DNA from: Bacteroidota bacterium
GTDB taxonomy: Bacteria > Bacteroidota > Ignavibacteria > Kryptoniales > JAKASW01
Assembly: GCA_023381615.1 (NCBI GenBank)
Contig: JAMCQL010000042.1
Span: 39,826 to 103,825, forward strand
DNA length: 64,000 bases
Direction of reading: 5' to 3'
Made by a program: the position numbers and the translations under genes. The notes beneath the pieces were generated by a model. The model searched no databases, was not told the origin of the DNA, and saw only the letters and a program-made list of their open reading frames with translations. Each line of letters begins with the position of its first letter. The first letter of the stretch is position 1. Below, in pieces: positions 8,856 to 19,142 of the stretch.

Positions 8856-10178
8856 ATGGATTTCTTAGAGATTCTCAAGAAGTCTGACGACGAGGTTTTC
8901 CGAGCTGTAACAAAAGAAATTGGGCGTCAAAACACAACGATCGAGTTGATCGCTTCGGAGAATTTTGTAAGTAAAGCGGTCTTGTCGGCGCTCGGCTCCG
9001 TCCTGACGAATAAATATGCTGAGGGATATCCCGGCAAGCGTTATTATGGCGGATGTGAATTCGTCGATGTAGCTGAGAACATTGCGCGCGACAGAGTGAA
9101 AAAACTTTTCGGAGCAGAATACGCGAACGTCCAGCCTCATGCGGGAAGCCAAGCGAACATGGCGGCTTATTTTTCGTTCATAAAGCCGGGAGACACGATT
9201 CTTGGAATGAACCTTTCTCACGGCGGCCATTTGACGCATGGCTCACCGGTCAACTTCAGCGGCAAACTTTTTAAAGTTGTTCCATATGGAGTCGATAGAA
9301 ATACCGGCAGGATCGATATGTCGGAAGTAGAGCGGCTTGCGATTGAACACAAACCTAAAATGATTGTGGTTGGCGCGAGCGCATATCCGCGTGATACAAA
9401 TTTCAGGGCGTTCCGCGAAATTGCAGATCGAGTTGGCGCGTTTCTTATGGCAGACATAGCGCATCCGGCTGGCCTGATCGCGACGAAACTTCTAAACGAT
9501 CCGCTGCCATACTGTCATATTGTAACTTCAACAACCCACAAAACACTTCGCGGACCGCGAGGCGGTTTGATTTTGATAGGCAAAGACTACGAGAACCCAT
9601 TTGGCCAAACTGCGCCAAAGTCCGGCAGGTTGAAAATGATGTCGGAGATCGTGGACTCGAACGTGATGCCGGGCATTCAGGGCGGTCCTTTGATGCACGT
9701 GATTGCCGCGAAAGCCGTCGGTTTCGGTGAAGCCCTGAACGACTCCTTCAAGATTTATACGCGGCAGATCGTTGCAAACGCGAAAAAGCTTGCGGAAGAA
9801 TTGACGAAGAAAGGTTACCAGCTTGTCTCCGGCGGAACCGACAATCATTTAATGCTTGTTGATTTGAGAAATAAGAACGTAGCGGGAAAAGATGCAGAGA
9901 AAGCGCTTGAAGAAAGTGGAATCACAGTGAACAAGAACATGGTGCCTTTTGATGATAAGTCGCCTTTCGTTACAAGTGGAATAAGAATTGGAACTCCGGC
10001 GGTTACGACGCGCGGCTTTAAAGAGAGCGAGATGGCTGTCGTGGCAGACTTCATTGACCGCGTGGTTACCAATGTCGGAAACGAAAAAGTGTATCGGGAA
10101 GTCAGAGAAGATGTGAAGACGTTATGCGGAAGATTTCCGTTGTACGATTTTGCAAAGGAAATTTCGGCAATTAACTGA
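8856..10178 (+). CDS. glyA: Serine hydroxymethyltransferase
   Basis: PLP enzyme converting serine and tetrahydrofolate to glycine and methylene-tetrahydrofolate, the main source of one-carbon units. [10 protein letters not shown] and [16 protein letters not shown] lie near the N-terminus. [14 protein letters not shown] carries the PLP-binding lysine at residue 229. The length of 440 residues is slightly above the usual 410-430. The ATG at 8856 has a purine-rich GAGAGG site about nine bases upstream. The TGA overlaps the tatC ATG by one base. Confidence 0.97.
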   Translation: MDFLEILKKSDDEVFRAVTKEIGRQNTTIELIASENFVSKAVLSALGSVLTNKYAEGYPGKRYYGGCEFVDVAENIARDRVKKLFGAEYANVQPHAGSQANMAAYFSFIKPGDTILGMNLSHGGHLTHGSPVNFSGKLFKVVPYGVDRNTGRIDMSEVERLAIEHKPKMIVVGASAYPRDTNFRAFREIADRVGAFLMADIAHPAGLIATKLLNDPLPYCHIVTSTTHKTLRGPRGGLILIGKDYENPFGQTAPKSGRLKMMSEIVDSNVMPGIQGGPLMHVIAAKAVGFGEALNDSFKIYTRQIVANAKKLAEELTKKGYQLVSGGTDNHLMLVDLRNKNVAGKDAEKALEESGITVNKNMVPFDDKSPFVTSGIRIGTPAVTTRGFKESEMAVVADFIDRVVTNVGNEKVYREVREDVKTLCGRFPLYDFAKEISAIN

Positions 10179-10960
10179 TGAGCGAACACGTTCAGGATAT
10201 CGACGTTCCGGCGACAGCCCAAAGAGAGATGTCGTTCTGGGATCATCTGGAGGAGCTTCGCAAGCGCCTTATTTGGTCACTCATAGGTGTGGCAATAGCG
10301 ACTATAATATGCGCAGTGTTTGCAGATGCGATTGTGAACAAGTTCCTTCTGGCTCCGGCAATTCACAGCAACCCGCCTTTGAAAATTCAAAATCTAAAAC
10401 CGTACGGCCAGCTGATGCTTTATATGGAAATCGTTTTCATTGCCGGCTTGATTCTCAGCATGCCGAACACACTTTACCAATTTTGGAAGTTTGTCCAGCC
10501 GGCTTTGTACCCAAATGAACGCAAGTATATCACTTCGATTGTTTTCTTCTCGACTTTATTCTTCTTTCTTGGCGGAGCATTCGGTTATTTCATCCTTATA
10601 CCGAGAGCGCTCGGTTTCTTCGCCGCTTTTGGTTCGCCTTCTATTGAGAACATCATAGACGTCCAGGCTTACTTCAGCTTTGTAACAGGCATGGTGCTTG
10701 CTTGCGGTGTTGTTTTCGAACTTCCGATGCTGTCGTTTTTCCTGGCGAAGCTTGGAATATTGAGTCCGCAATTTCTGCGAAAATACAGACGCCATGCGGT
10801 GATAGTTATATTATTGGTTGCCGCTGCCATCACTCCAGGACCGGACATTGCAAGCCAAATCCTGGTGTCAATTCCTCTTTATCTTCTGTATGAGGTTTCG
10901 ATTTTCGTTGTTCAATTTGCTCGATCCAACAAACGCAAAAAGGAAGAAGCCGCTGCGTAA
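10178..10960 (+). CDS. tatC: Sec-independent translocase TatC
   Basis: Polytopic core of the twin-arginine translocase, which recognises Tat signal peptides and exports folded proteins. The cytosolic N-terminus has MSFWDHLEELRKRLIWS, the TatC signature with the Glu-Glu-Leu-Arg-Lys core. About six membrane segments follow, and ITPGPDIASQ is a conserved stretch in the second half. The 260-residue length is normal. No tatA or tatB lies next to it. The Tat-type protein at 63562 in this window would be a substrate of such a system. Confidence 0.95.
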   Translation: MSEHVQDIDVPATAQREMSFWDHLEELRKRLIWSLIGVAIATIICAVFADAIVNKFLLAPAIHSNPPLKIQNLKPYGQLMLYMEIVFIAGLILSMPNTLYQFWKFVQPALYPNERKYITSIVFFSTLFFFLGGAFGYFILIPRALGFFAAFGSPSIENIIDVQAYFSFVTGMVLACGVVFELPMLSFFLAKLGILSPQFLRKYRRHAVIVILLVAAAITPGPDIASQILVSIPLYLLYEVSIFVVQFARSNKRKKEEAAA

Positions 10961-10977
10961 GTCTTTACAGGTGAGTT

Positions 10978-11949
10978 TTGGATTTAAATGAAATAATTCT
11001 GCCGATAAAGGAGCAGATCAAGCTTTTCGATGCTGAATTCAAATCAGCTATTCGTTCGAACATCGGACTTGTAGATATAATAGCGCGTTATATCCTTCGA
11101 CAAAAAGGAAAAAAAATCCGCCCAATCCTTGTTTTGCTTTCGGCGAAAGCAAGCGGCGGAATTAATAAGAGCACTTATCGCGCGGCTGCACTTGTCGAGC
11201 TGCTGCACACGGCGACTTTGATCCACGATGATGTGGTCGATAACGCGGACACTCGACGTGGATTAGCCTCGATCAACGCGGCATGGAAAAACAAGATTGC
11301 CGTTCTGATGGGAGATTATCTCCTCTCGCGCGGACTTCTGCTTTCGCTGCTTAATGGTGAATTCGAATTTTTGAAGGTGAGTTCGGTTGCCGTGAAACGA
11401 ATGAGCGAGGGCGAGCTTTTGCAAATTCAGAAATCACGACAACTTGATATGGACGAAGAAACCTACTTCAAAATAATTTCCGATAAGACCGCGTCTCTTA
11501 TTTCAACATGCTGCGAACTCGGCGCGGTAAGCGCCACGAAGGACGAAGGAATTGTGGCTCATCTCAGAAATTTCGGAGAATACCTCGGAATGGCTTTCCA
11601 GATTCGCGATGATGTCCTTGATTACGAAGGCAAGAAAGCCACTTTGGGGAAGCCGATTGGGGGCGACATACGCGAGAGAAAAGTTACTCTTCCGTTGATT
11701 TATGCATTTGAAAACGCACCCAAGCAAACAGGGAAATCTGTGCTCAGACTCTTGAAGAACGGCAAACGCGGTTCGAGAATAGATGAGGTTATTAAGTTTG
11801 CAGAAACGTATGGCGGCATAGGAAAAGCTCACGAGAAAGCCGAAGATTTTATTTTGCGAGCGAGGGATGAACTCAACGACATCGAAAACTCTGATGCGAA
11901 AGAATCGCTCCTCAAGCTCACCGAATTTGTCGTGGATCGGGTAAACTGA
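10978..11949 (+). CDS. Polyprenyl diphosphate synthase (trans-isoprenyl family)
   Basis: Head-to-tail prenyltransferase building a long-chain isoprenoid, probably for quinone side chains. The two aspartate-rich motifs are intact: DDVVD at residues 84-88 (first motif, followed by TRRG) and DDVLD at 211-215 (second motif). GKKIRPILVLLSA near residues 44-56 is the substrate-binding region. The start appears to be a TTG at 10978; a GTG at 10971 is in another frame and stops quickly. The length of 323 residues fits octaprenyl/heptaprenyl synthases (IspB/HepT-like) more than the 290-residue farnesyl enzymes, but chain length cannot be read reliably. Confidence 0.9.
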   Translation: MDLNEIILPIKEQIKLFDAEFKSAIRSNIGLVDIIARYILRQKGKKIRPILVLLSAKASGGINKSTYRAAALVELLHTATLIHDDVVDNADTRRGLASINAAWKNKIAVLMGDYLLSRGLLLSLLNGEFEFLKVSSVAVKRMSEGELLQIQKSRQLDMDEETYFKIISDKTASLISTCCELGAVSATKDEGIVAHLRNFGEYLGMAFQIRDDVLDYEGKKATLGKPIGGDIRERKVTLPLIYAFENAPKQTGKSVLRLLKNGKRGSRIDEVIKFAETYGGIGKAHEKAEDFILRARDELNDIENSDAKESLLKLTEFVVDRVN

Positions 11950-12027
11950 ACTACAGAGCCAACAGAAGCAGGGACAACGAAATCAAGACACTGATGAAAA
12001 AGTTTTATGGCTTTCAGGGAAAGTTGA

Positions 12028-12909
12028 ATGGTCACATTTAGTAAGAAAGGCTCTGAATATATCCTTGCGCTCGGCGGAGGTGGTGCCCGCGGGTTGGCTC
12101 ATATCGGCGTTTTGAAAGTCCTGCAAAAAGAAGGCATTAAGATAAGGGCGATCGTTGGCACGAGCATGGGTTCGGTCATCGGCGGAATGTATGCTTATTA
12201 TGGTGACGCCATAGAGGTAGAGGAAGTTTTTAGGAAATTCTTTTCGAGCAATTTTCACGAAAAAATTGGAAGAACTTTTTTCCTTCTTTCCGAAGACCCG
12301 AATGCTTTGCATGAACCCGGTAACGTCGTAAAAAAATTTGGACGCAGTGTTATTTATCTCAAAGCCGCTTCTTCCGGCTCAGTTCTCTCGCGCAGTATAC
12401 TTGAAGAGACTATCGGATTTCTGTTGCCGGATATTCGTTTCAAAGATTTGCAGATTCCTTTCGCGTGTGTCGCTGCCGATCTCGTGACCGGCAAAGAAGT
12501 TGTCTTGAATGAAGGTCGGATTCTTCCAGCTGTTGTCGCGAGTTCCTCAATTCCGGGGATAGTTGAACCATTAAGAATGGGTAACGCGCTTTTGGTTGAT
12601 GGAAGTGCAACAGGCACTGTTCCGGTACTTGCCGCTCGAAAAACTTTTTCAGGGAAGGTCGTCGCGGTTGATGTTGCGATGGACTTGAAGCGTGATCAAG
12701 AACTTGGTACTGCCTTCGAAGTTGCGTTGAGAGCGGACGAAATAACCAATTATTATCTCAGCCGAGTATGGCTCTCGGAGGCTGACGTTGTGATACACCC
12801 GAAAGTTGGAAGAACAAATTGGGCCAATTTCAATAAATTGGACGAGATGGTCCGGGCCGGGGAGACTGCCGCCAAGAAAGTATTAACTCAGCTAAATAAA
12901 CGAAATTAG
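12028..12909 (+). CDS. Patatin-like phospholipase (RssA/NTE family)
   Basis: Ser-Asp dyad hydrolase of the patatin superfamily, probably acting on phospholipids or lysophospholipids. The oxyanion loop GGGGARG is at residues 16-22, the nucleophile elbow GTSMG puts the serine at residue 46, and the dyad aspartate is in DGS at 191-193. The more usual third residue there is Gly or Ala, so this is a mild variation. No signal peptide is evident, so a cytoplasmic or membrane-peripheral location is likely. Length 293 residues. Confidence 0.9.
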   Translation: MVTFSKKGSEYILALGGGGARGLAHIGVLKVLQKEGIKIRAIVGTSMGSVIGGMYAYYGDAIEVEEVFRKFFSSNFHEKIGRTFFLLSEDPNALHEPGNVVKKFGRSVIYLKAASSGSVLSRSILEETIGFLLPDIRFKDLQIPFACVAADLVTGKEVVLNEGRILPAVVASSSIPGIVEPLRMGNALLVDGSATGTVPVLAARKTFSGKVVAVDVAMDLKRDQELGTAFEVALRADEITNYYLSRVWLSEADVVIHPKVGRTNWANFNKLDEMVRAGETAAKKVLTQLNKRN

Positions 12910-12990
12910 CCGGAAAATCTAGTCTTCTTCAATTGCATTCCCCTCTTAATTTAGTTAAATTCAATAACAATGGGAGTTAAACCGCAATAA

Positions 12991-15597
12991 ATGTCCTCCG
13001 TTAAGCTTCCTAGATGGGCGATTTCGCTTTTTCTCATCCTTTTTGCGGCATTTGCAGGCACTCTCCACGCACAGCAGTCTACTCCTCAGGCTGAACTTGC
13101 GCAGCACGGACTGAGATACGAGCAGACTACCGCAACGAGAGGCAGGATAAATTTAGAGGGAGAGTGGCAAGTATCTGTTGACAACGGCAAAAAGTGGCGG
13201 TCGATCACTGTGCCATCGACATTCGATCACGATGGGAAGGCGATATTCGAAAAGCGAATTTTTGTTCCGACAGGTTTTGTTAATCATAATCTTTTCACAC
13301 TTGTCCTTGGCAACGGCGGAATATCAACCGAAGTCAGAGTCAACAATGAGTTTGTGGCAATTCATAACGGAGCATATTCTCCGATCAACGCCAAGATACC
13401 CGATAGACTTCTGCAAGCCGGCACTGAGAATATCATTGAAATAATCAGCAGCAACGACCTGAATCCCGTCACGACAATTCCCCTGAAGCAGCTTGCGTTC
13501 CAGCCGAAGTGCTACGGCGGTCTGTTCAGAAGTGTATATCTTGAAGTTAGGCCGGCGATCTATATTGATCAGCCGGCGGTCAAGATAATTCCCAACTCAA
13601 ATTATAGTTCAGCCGATGTCGAAAGCGATATCGTCGTTTACGCTTCGGACTACTCGCGATACGGCATTGATTCAACAGCAACTTCGCTGCCTTTGAAAGC
13701 TCATGTGGAACTTTTTAACAAGGCAGCGGGCAAGGTTGTAGCGAAATCAGCAGATAACATCTTCGAGCTTACTCAAAACCACAACACGAAAGTGCACCTC
13801 TCGCTGCAAGTTCAGAACCCAAATCTCTGGTCTCCTTCTCAACCGAATCTGTACGAGCTTCACTTTTATCTATATGATGGCTCTTCGTTGATCGACGAAT
13901 ATTCCGAAAATATCGGATTCAGAACCTTCAATGTGTCCGGAGGGAAGTTCTATTTGAACGGCGATCAGACATTTATCAAGAGTGTGAGTTACGTCGCCGA
14001 TTATCCGAAAGTGGATGCGGCTGTCGATGAAGTTCAGTTAGAAAAAGATGTCGCGGTAATAAAGACTTTAGGCGCGAACGCAATACGGGTTGTGAATTAT
14101 CCTCCTTCACGGAAGCTGCTTGATCTTTGCGACAGGTTTGGCTTGTTGGTCTTTGAAGAAGTTCCGTTGGTGGATGCACCGGCTTCCGTTCTAGAATCGC
14201 GGCAGTATCGGGGAACTTTGCAGAGCTATTTGCGCGAGGTAATTCAACGGACTTGCAGTCATCCGTCGGTTGTGGCCATCTCTGCAGGCAGCAATCTTGA
14301 TCCGACCGCAAGCGCAACTCTGAATTATATTTCTTCCGTTGCCGATTTGGTTCACAACGAAACCGACAGATTAGTTTACTATACTCCGTTGACAGGCTTG
14401 GCGGACGGGCACGAGAAAGGCGCGGATTTTATCGGCCTGGATTTGACGCCATTCAACTCGACAAGCAAACTGAAAGACTTTCTCGAAGAAATTTCTACTA
14501 GTTATCCGAACACCGCTTTCTTTGTATCTTCTGTGGGCACACAAACCCAGATTAGTAATCACAACGGTTACGCAGATCCACTTTCCTTGGAGCATCAAGC
14601 TCGGTATCTTGTTGACGCGTACCAGGCAATCGAGGGTGGGAACTTTGCCGGCATATCGATAAATAGTTTTGCGGATTGGCAAGGCGCCGTTCCACATCTC
14701 ATGCCTAACGGACATCCGTATCTTTATACATTCGGACTTGTCAGTTACTGGAGAGAGAAACGTCCGGCGTTTGCTGCTGTTCGTGCACTCTTCAACGATG
14801 AGACTTTGCCGAGTCTCCCGATCGGAAATTACGCGGATACTCCTCCGATAATTTACGTCGTGTTGTCAACGCTTCTTCTTGTTATGATCACTTACCTTCA
14901 TTACAGCCGCCGGTGGTTCCGCGAGAGCGCAACGCGCGCGATCTTCAGGCCTTACAATTTCTTTGCTGATATACGAGACCAGCGGATGATTTCGGCTTTT
15001 CAAACATCGACTGTATTGTTGCTTGTGGCGGCGGGAATCGCGATATACCTCTCAAGTCTTTTCTATGCATTTCGCGACAATTATGTGTTCGACAGACTCC
15101 TGGGACTCTTCATACCAAGCGATTTTCTGAAAATGAAGATAGACTATCTGATTTGGCATCCGATAGACTTTATTATTGCGTTTACAGTCTTCTTTATGGC
15201 GCTTGTTTCATTGATTACAGTCGTTATCAAACTCTTCTCTTATGCGGTCAAGATAAGACTTCAGATGGTAAGCGCGTTCACGATCGCGACATGGTCGATG
15301 CTTCCGATGGCCGTGCTGATCTTGATAGATATGATACTCTTTCGGCTCCTTAGCGATCCGAAATTTGTCTGGGCGGCGATAGTGATTTTAGTCGCTCTTT
15401 TCCTGCTTAGCCTGTTCAGATTGTTCCACGGGATTGGCGTCATTTACGATCTTCCGACCATCCGAGTTGGGTTGATCGGTTCGCTTATCATCATTGTCCT
15501 GGTACTTCTTGTAACATTCTATTACAACGGGATTGACGGAATCATCCCGTACACAAAATTTTTCTATAAATTCATTTTCGGAAATAGAGTTACGTAA
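12991..15597 (+). CDS. GH2-like membrane protein with missing catalytic residues and C-terminal TM domain
   Basis: An 868-residue protein. Residues 1-27 are a signal peptide. Residues about 45-190 are a jelly-roll sugar-binding domain, 195-310 an Ig-like sandwich, and 310-605 a TIM-barrel-like region, the domain order of glycoside hydrolase family 2. Landmarks match GH2 (GANAIRVVNYPP, LLDLCDRFGLLVFEEVPL, NSFADWQG). However, the acid/base Asn-Glu after HPSVVAIS is Asn435-Leu436. The nucleophile position, usually Thr-Glu-x-Gly, reads SSVG (513-516). Residues 616-845 hold about six membrane helices resembling Yip1-type modules. The protein may be a membrane-anchored glycan sensor or scaffold rather than a hydrolase. 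Its stop overlaps the smc ATG by one base. Confidence 0.75.
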   Translation: MSSVKLPRWAISLFLILFAAFAGTLHAQQSTPQAELAQHGLRYEQTTATRGRINLEGEWQVSVDNGKKWRSITVPSTFDHDGKAIFEKRIFVPTGFVNHNLFTLVLGNGGISTEVRVNNEFVAIHNGAYSPINAKIPDRLLQAGTENIIEIISSNDLNPVTTIPLKQLAFQPKCYGGLFRSVYLEVRPAIYIDQPAVKIIPNSNYSSADVESDIVVYASDYSRYGIDSTATSLPLKAHVELFNKAAGKVVAKSADNIFELTQNHNTKVHLSLQVQNPNLWSPSQPNLYELHFYLYDGSSLIDEYSENIGFRTFNVSGGKFYLNGDQTFIKSVSYVADYPKVDAAVDEVQLEKDVAVIKTLGANAIRVVNYPPSRKLLDLCDRFGLLVFEEVPLVDAPASVLESRQYRGTLQSYLREVIQRTCSHPSVVAISAGSNLDPTASATLNYISSVADLVHNETDRLVYYTPLTGLADGHEKGADFIGLDLTPFNSTSKLKDFLEEISTSYPNTAFFVSSVGTQTQISNHNGYADPLSLEHQARYLVDAYQAIEGGNFAGISINSFADWQGAVPHLMPNGHPYLYTFGLVSYWREKRPAFAAVRALFNDETLPSLPIGNYADTPPIIYVVLSTLLLVMITYLHYSRRWFRESATRAIFRPYNFFADIRDQRMISAFQTSTVLLLVAAGIAIYLSSLFYAFRDNYVFDRLLGLFIPSDFLKMKIDYLIWHPIDFIIAFTVFFMALVSLITVVIKLFSYAVKIRLQMVSAFTIATWSMLPMAVLILIDMILFRLLSDPKFVWAAIVILVALFLLSLFRLFHGIGVIYDLPTIRVGLIGSLIIIVLVLLVTFYYNGIDGIIPYTKFFYKFIFGNRVT

Positions 15598-18500
15598 TGT
15601 TTCTTTCCAAATTAGAGTTGCTTGGTTTTAAATCATTCGCAACAAAAACCGAACTGACTTTCAACGGTGGAATAACCTCCGTGGTTGGTCCGAACGGCTG
15701 CGGCAAAACGAACGTCCTTGATTCTATCCGCTGGGTGCTTGGTGAGCAGCGTACGAGTATGCTTAGAAGTGATTCCATGGAGAACGTCATCTTCAACGGT
15801 TCAAAAAATCGTAAGCCGCTCGGGATGGCTGAAGTCACTATCACCATTAAAAATGATAAAGGTTTGCTTCCGATCGATTATGCGGAGGTGAGCATAACTC
15901 GCCGTGTATTCAGATCCGGCGAAAGCGAATATTTCATAAATAAAAATCAATGCCGGCTGAAAGATATACAGGATATGTTGATGGATTCCGGCATGGCTGC
16001 CACTGCTTATTCGGTAATCGAGCTGAAAATGGTCGAGGACATTCTGCGCGAAAATACGGACGAGCGCAGGAAAATGTTCGAAGAGGCGTCCGGTGTCACG
16101 AAGTATAAGGCACGCAGAAAAGCGGCATTCGGCAAACTTGATGATGTTCAGCGGGATATCCTTCGTGTCAACGACCTTATTTCTGAAATTGAGAAGAAGG
16201 TCAATTCGCTCGAGCGGCAGGCAAAACGTGCGGAACAGTATAAGCGCTTTGTCGATGAGTTAACCTCGCTCGAAAAACAGTACTTGTTTTCCGAATACAA
16301 TTCTGTAGTCGCGAAAGTCGCTCCGCTGAAGGAGAGCCTCTTGCTGAATGAGAGTGAAAAAGCAAACGCTCTCGATGCTCTTTCACATCAGGAAGAATTG
16401 TTGAAGTTGATCCGATCAGAAATCGGAGAATTCGAAAAGAGTCTTTCTGCACTGCGCCTCCAGCGTTCCGAAAAGCAGAGTCAGCTTCATTCGATCGAAG
16501 AAGAAATAGCGGTGCTGATCGAGCGAAAGAGGGGACTCAACGAGAACGTATCATCGCTTGAGAGGCGTAAAGTTGATTTGGCGAGCAAGAACGAATCGCT
16601 CGCGTCCCAGATCGAAGAACTGAAATTAAGTTTGCTTGAGACAGAAAACGAAGAGAAGACTCTTTCTGTGTCTTTGTCGGCTGAACAGGAAAGCTTCAAG
16701 AATTTTGAGCAGCAGCTCTTTGCCGCGAGAGAGAAATCCAATGTCAGCCACGGCAGCCTCATCACGATCCTAAACGATCTAGCTCTCAAGCAAAACGAAC
16801 GTGAAAGAGCGCACGCTAAGCTTGAAAGGGTGAAATCTCACAGCGAGGAACTTGTAACGAGGAAGAATCAACTCGAAGAAGAGCGAGATCAGTTGTCGGA
16901 TCGGATCGAGCACGCAAAGTCTGAAAAAGAAAAGATCTCCCGCGAAATAGAATCGGAAAAGACAAAGCTAAGTGATCTTGAACGGCATCGTGAAGAGCTT
17001 TTCGGCGAAGTGGAACGGAAGAAATCTGGGGCACAGAAACTTCGCGACGGCTTGCAATCGAACGAGGCAAGAATAGATTTTCTAAATGGACTTGTGGAAC
17101 ATCTGGAAGGTCTGCCGGATGGTGCAAAGGCCCTCGCCAGAGGTGAGATAGATGGGCTTCCGAAGTTCGAAATTCTAAGCGATGTTTTCTACGTCGAACA
17201 AGATTACAGAATTGCTGCGGAGTCTATCCTCGGTGAAGCATCAAACTTTCTCGTCTCGCCCGATGAACACACCGCTCTGAGCGCAGTTGATGCGCTTCGC
17301 AGTCGTGATTTAGGAAAAGTTACTTTTGTTTGTCTCGATCGCATTGTGTCGCCCGCCCACCGGAGCGGCAATGTTGCTCACAAGCGGCTCCTCGACCATG
17401 TGCAAATGGTTCCGGAACACGAGTCAATCGGAAAATATTTCTTCGAGAATGTTGCCATTGTTGAGAATTTTTCGGAAGCCGAGAGGATATTACGGGAAGA
17501 TACCTCGATAGTTTGCGTGAATTTTGCCGGCGACGTTTTCTCCGCCAAAGGAATTATCCGCGGCGGCAGCACGCGGCGGACCGAAGGCGGCAGAGTCGGC
17601 AAATTAAGACAGTTAGAAGAACTCAAGAGCGAAAGTGCGAGGCTCACGCAGGAACTTTCCGATCTTGAAAGAAGCATCGAAAGACTTCAGTCGGAAATGG
17701 AAATGCTCCCGATAAGAACAGGGAACGAAATTCTCCGCAACCTTGAGCTTCAACTTGCGAGAGTCGAACAATCGAGTCTCGAAGGCGACCGTAGTCTGCA
17801 GAATGTTGAGACGCAGATTGCCGATATACAGACTCGTATTTCAAAATTGGAGATCGAAGTCTTCGAAGCTCAAAGCGAGCTTGGCACGATCGAATTGGCA
17901 TTGACACAATTAAATTCTGTAAAGAATTCATCGGACCGAGAATATCAGGCAACACTCGAAGAGCTTAAAGTTATCGAGGAAGAATATCGCCTGAAAAACG
18001 AGCAGCTACGTGATGCCCAGGCTCAACATATCGAGAGCATAAACAAACTTAATTTCCTGAGAAGAGAAATTCAGTCCTCTCAAGAACAAGTGAGCACGAA
18101 TCTTGATGGCATCGCGCGGGCAGAAGAGGACATCCAATTTGCCCAATTGGCGATCGAACAATCCCAGCAGAAGCTGGGCGAGCTGGATGATCAAAAAGGT
18201 AATTTTACTTCAGAAATTGAAGCGCTCGATGGTCAATCGAACGAGATAATTGCGAAAATATCCGAGAAGAAATACTCTGAGGAGGTGGAGGATCAAAAGC
18301 TGAGAGATGCACGTGCCAGCCACGAAATTGCCGTAGAAGCGGCGCATCAGGTAAGTCTGAAAATCAGTGAACTTGAAGCTCACGCAAGAGCTATTGTCGA
18401 TAGAGGAAACGAAGAATTTAATTTAAACCTCGCCGAACAGACACCGAAGTCAATGAACCTGCCATCCGATTTTGACACAGGCGCCGCCCGCGAGAGAGTT

Positions 18501-19142
18501 AACTATCTTAAGGGAAGAATAGAATCGTTTGGGCCTGTTAACCTTGTTGCATTTTCTGAGTACAGCGAGGAGAAGCAGCGCTTGGATTTTCTTGTCGCCC
18601 AACGAGGTGATTTGCTTGAAGCAGAAAAGACTTTAACTGCGACTATCGAAGAAATAAATCGAACCGCGCATCAGAAGTTTCTGGAAACTTTTGAACAAAT
18701 CTCAGAGAATTTCAAAACAACATTCCAAAGTTTGTTTGACGGCGGCGAGGCTGATCTTAAGCTTGAACCAAACATGGATCCGCTTGAAGCAAAGATTGAA
18801 ATAATGGCAAAGCCGGCCGGCAAGCGGCCACAGTCAATTGACTTGCTTTCTGCGGGAGAAAAAACTCTGACGGCGATAGCGCTCCTCTTCGCAATTTATC
18901 TCGTTAAGCCAAGTCCGTTTTGTATCCTCGACGAAGTCGATGGACCGCTCGACGATAACAACACGGACAATTATGTCAGAATGATCAAGAAATTCTCGAC
19001 CGACACGCAGTTCATTGTTATCACGCATAACAAAAGAACCATGGAAGCGGCAGACACGCTTTACGGCGTAACGATGGAAGAGCAGGGCGTTTCAAAAGTC
19101 GTCGCGGTCAGGTTTGTGGATGATTGGGTGATGAGCCAGTGA
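15597..19142 (+). CDS. smc: Chromosome segregation protein SMC
   Basis: Condensin ATPase that organises and segregates the chromosome. The Walker A motif GPNGCGKTN lies at residues 31-39. Two long coiled-coil arms, rich in Glu, Lys, Leu and Arg, flank a hinge near the middle (around DGLPKFEILSDVFYVEQDYR). The C-terminal head has the signature LLSAGEKTLTAIALLFAIY and Walker B CILDEVDGPLDD. The 1181-residue length is typical. ScpA and ScpB partners are not in the window. The gene overlaps both neighbours, so it is expressed with the GH2-like gene upstream and the HAD gene downstream. Confidence 0.97.
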   Translation: MFLSKLELLGFKSFATKTELTFNGGITSVVGPNGCGKTNVLDSIRWVLGEQRTSMLRSDSMENVIFNGSKNRKPLGMAEVTITIKNDKGLLPIDYAEVSITRRVFRSGESEYFINKNQCRLKDIQDMLMDSGMAATAYSVIELKMVEDILRENTDERRKMFEEASGVTKYKARRKAAFGKLDDVQRDILRVNDLISEIEKKVNSLERQAKRAEQYKRFVDELTSLEKQYLFSEYNSVVAKVAPLKESLLLNESEKANALDALSHQEELLKLIRSEIGEFEKSLSALRLQRSEKQSQLHSIEEEIAVLIERKRGLNENVSSLERRKVDLASKNESLASQIEELKLSLLETENEEKTLSVSLSAEQESFKNFEQQLFAAREKSNVSHGSLITILNDLALKQNERERAHAKLERVKSHSEELVTRKNQLEEERDQLSDRIEHAKSEKEKISREIESEKTKLSDLERHREELFGEVERKKSGAQKLRDGLQSNEARIDFLNGLVEHLEGLPDGAKALARGEIDGLPKFEILSDVFYVEQDYRIAAESILGEASNFLVSPDEHTALSAVDALRSRDLGKVTFVCLDRIVSPAHRSGNVAHKRLLDHVQMVPEHESIGKYFFENVAIVENFSEAERILREDTSIVCVNFAGDVFSAKGIIRGGSTRRTEGGRVGKLRQLEELKSESARLTQELSDLERSIERLQSEMEMLPIRTGNEILRNLELQLARVEQSSLEGDRSLQNVETQIADIQTRISKLEIEVFEAQSELGTIELALTQLNSVKNSSDREYQATLEELKVIEEEYRLKNEQLRDAQAQHIESINKLNFLRREIQSSQEQVSTNLDGIARAEEDIQFAQLAIEQSQQKLGELDDQKGNFTSEIEALDGQSNEIIAKISEKKYSEEVEDQKLRDARASHEIAVEAAHQVSLKISELEAHARAIVDRGNEEFNLNLAEQTPKSMNLPSDFDTGAARERVNYLKGRIESFGPVNLVAFSEYSEEKQRLDFLVAQRGDLLEAEKTLTATIEEINRTAHQKFLETFEQISENFKTTFQSLFDGGEADLKLEPNMDPLEAKIEIMAKPAGKRPQSIDLLSAGEKTLTAIALLFAIYLVKPSPFCILDEVDGPLDDNNTDNYVRMIKKFSTDTQFIVITHNKRTMEAADTLYGVTMEEQGVSKVVAVRFVDDWVMSQ

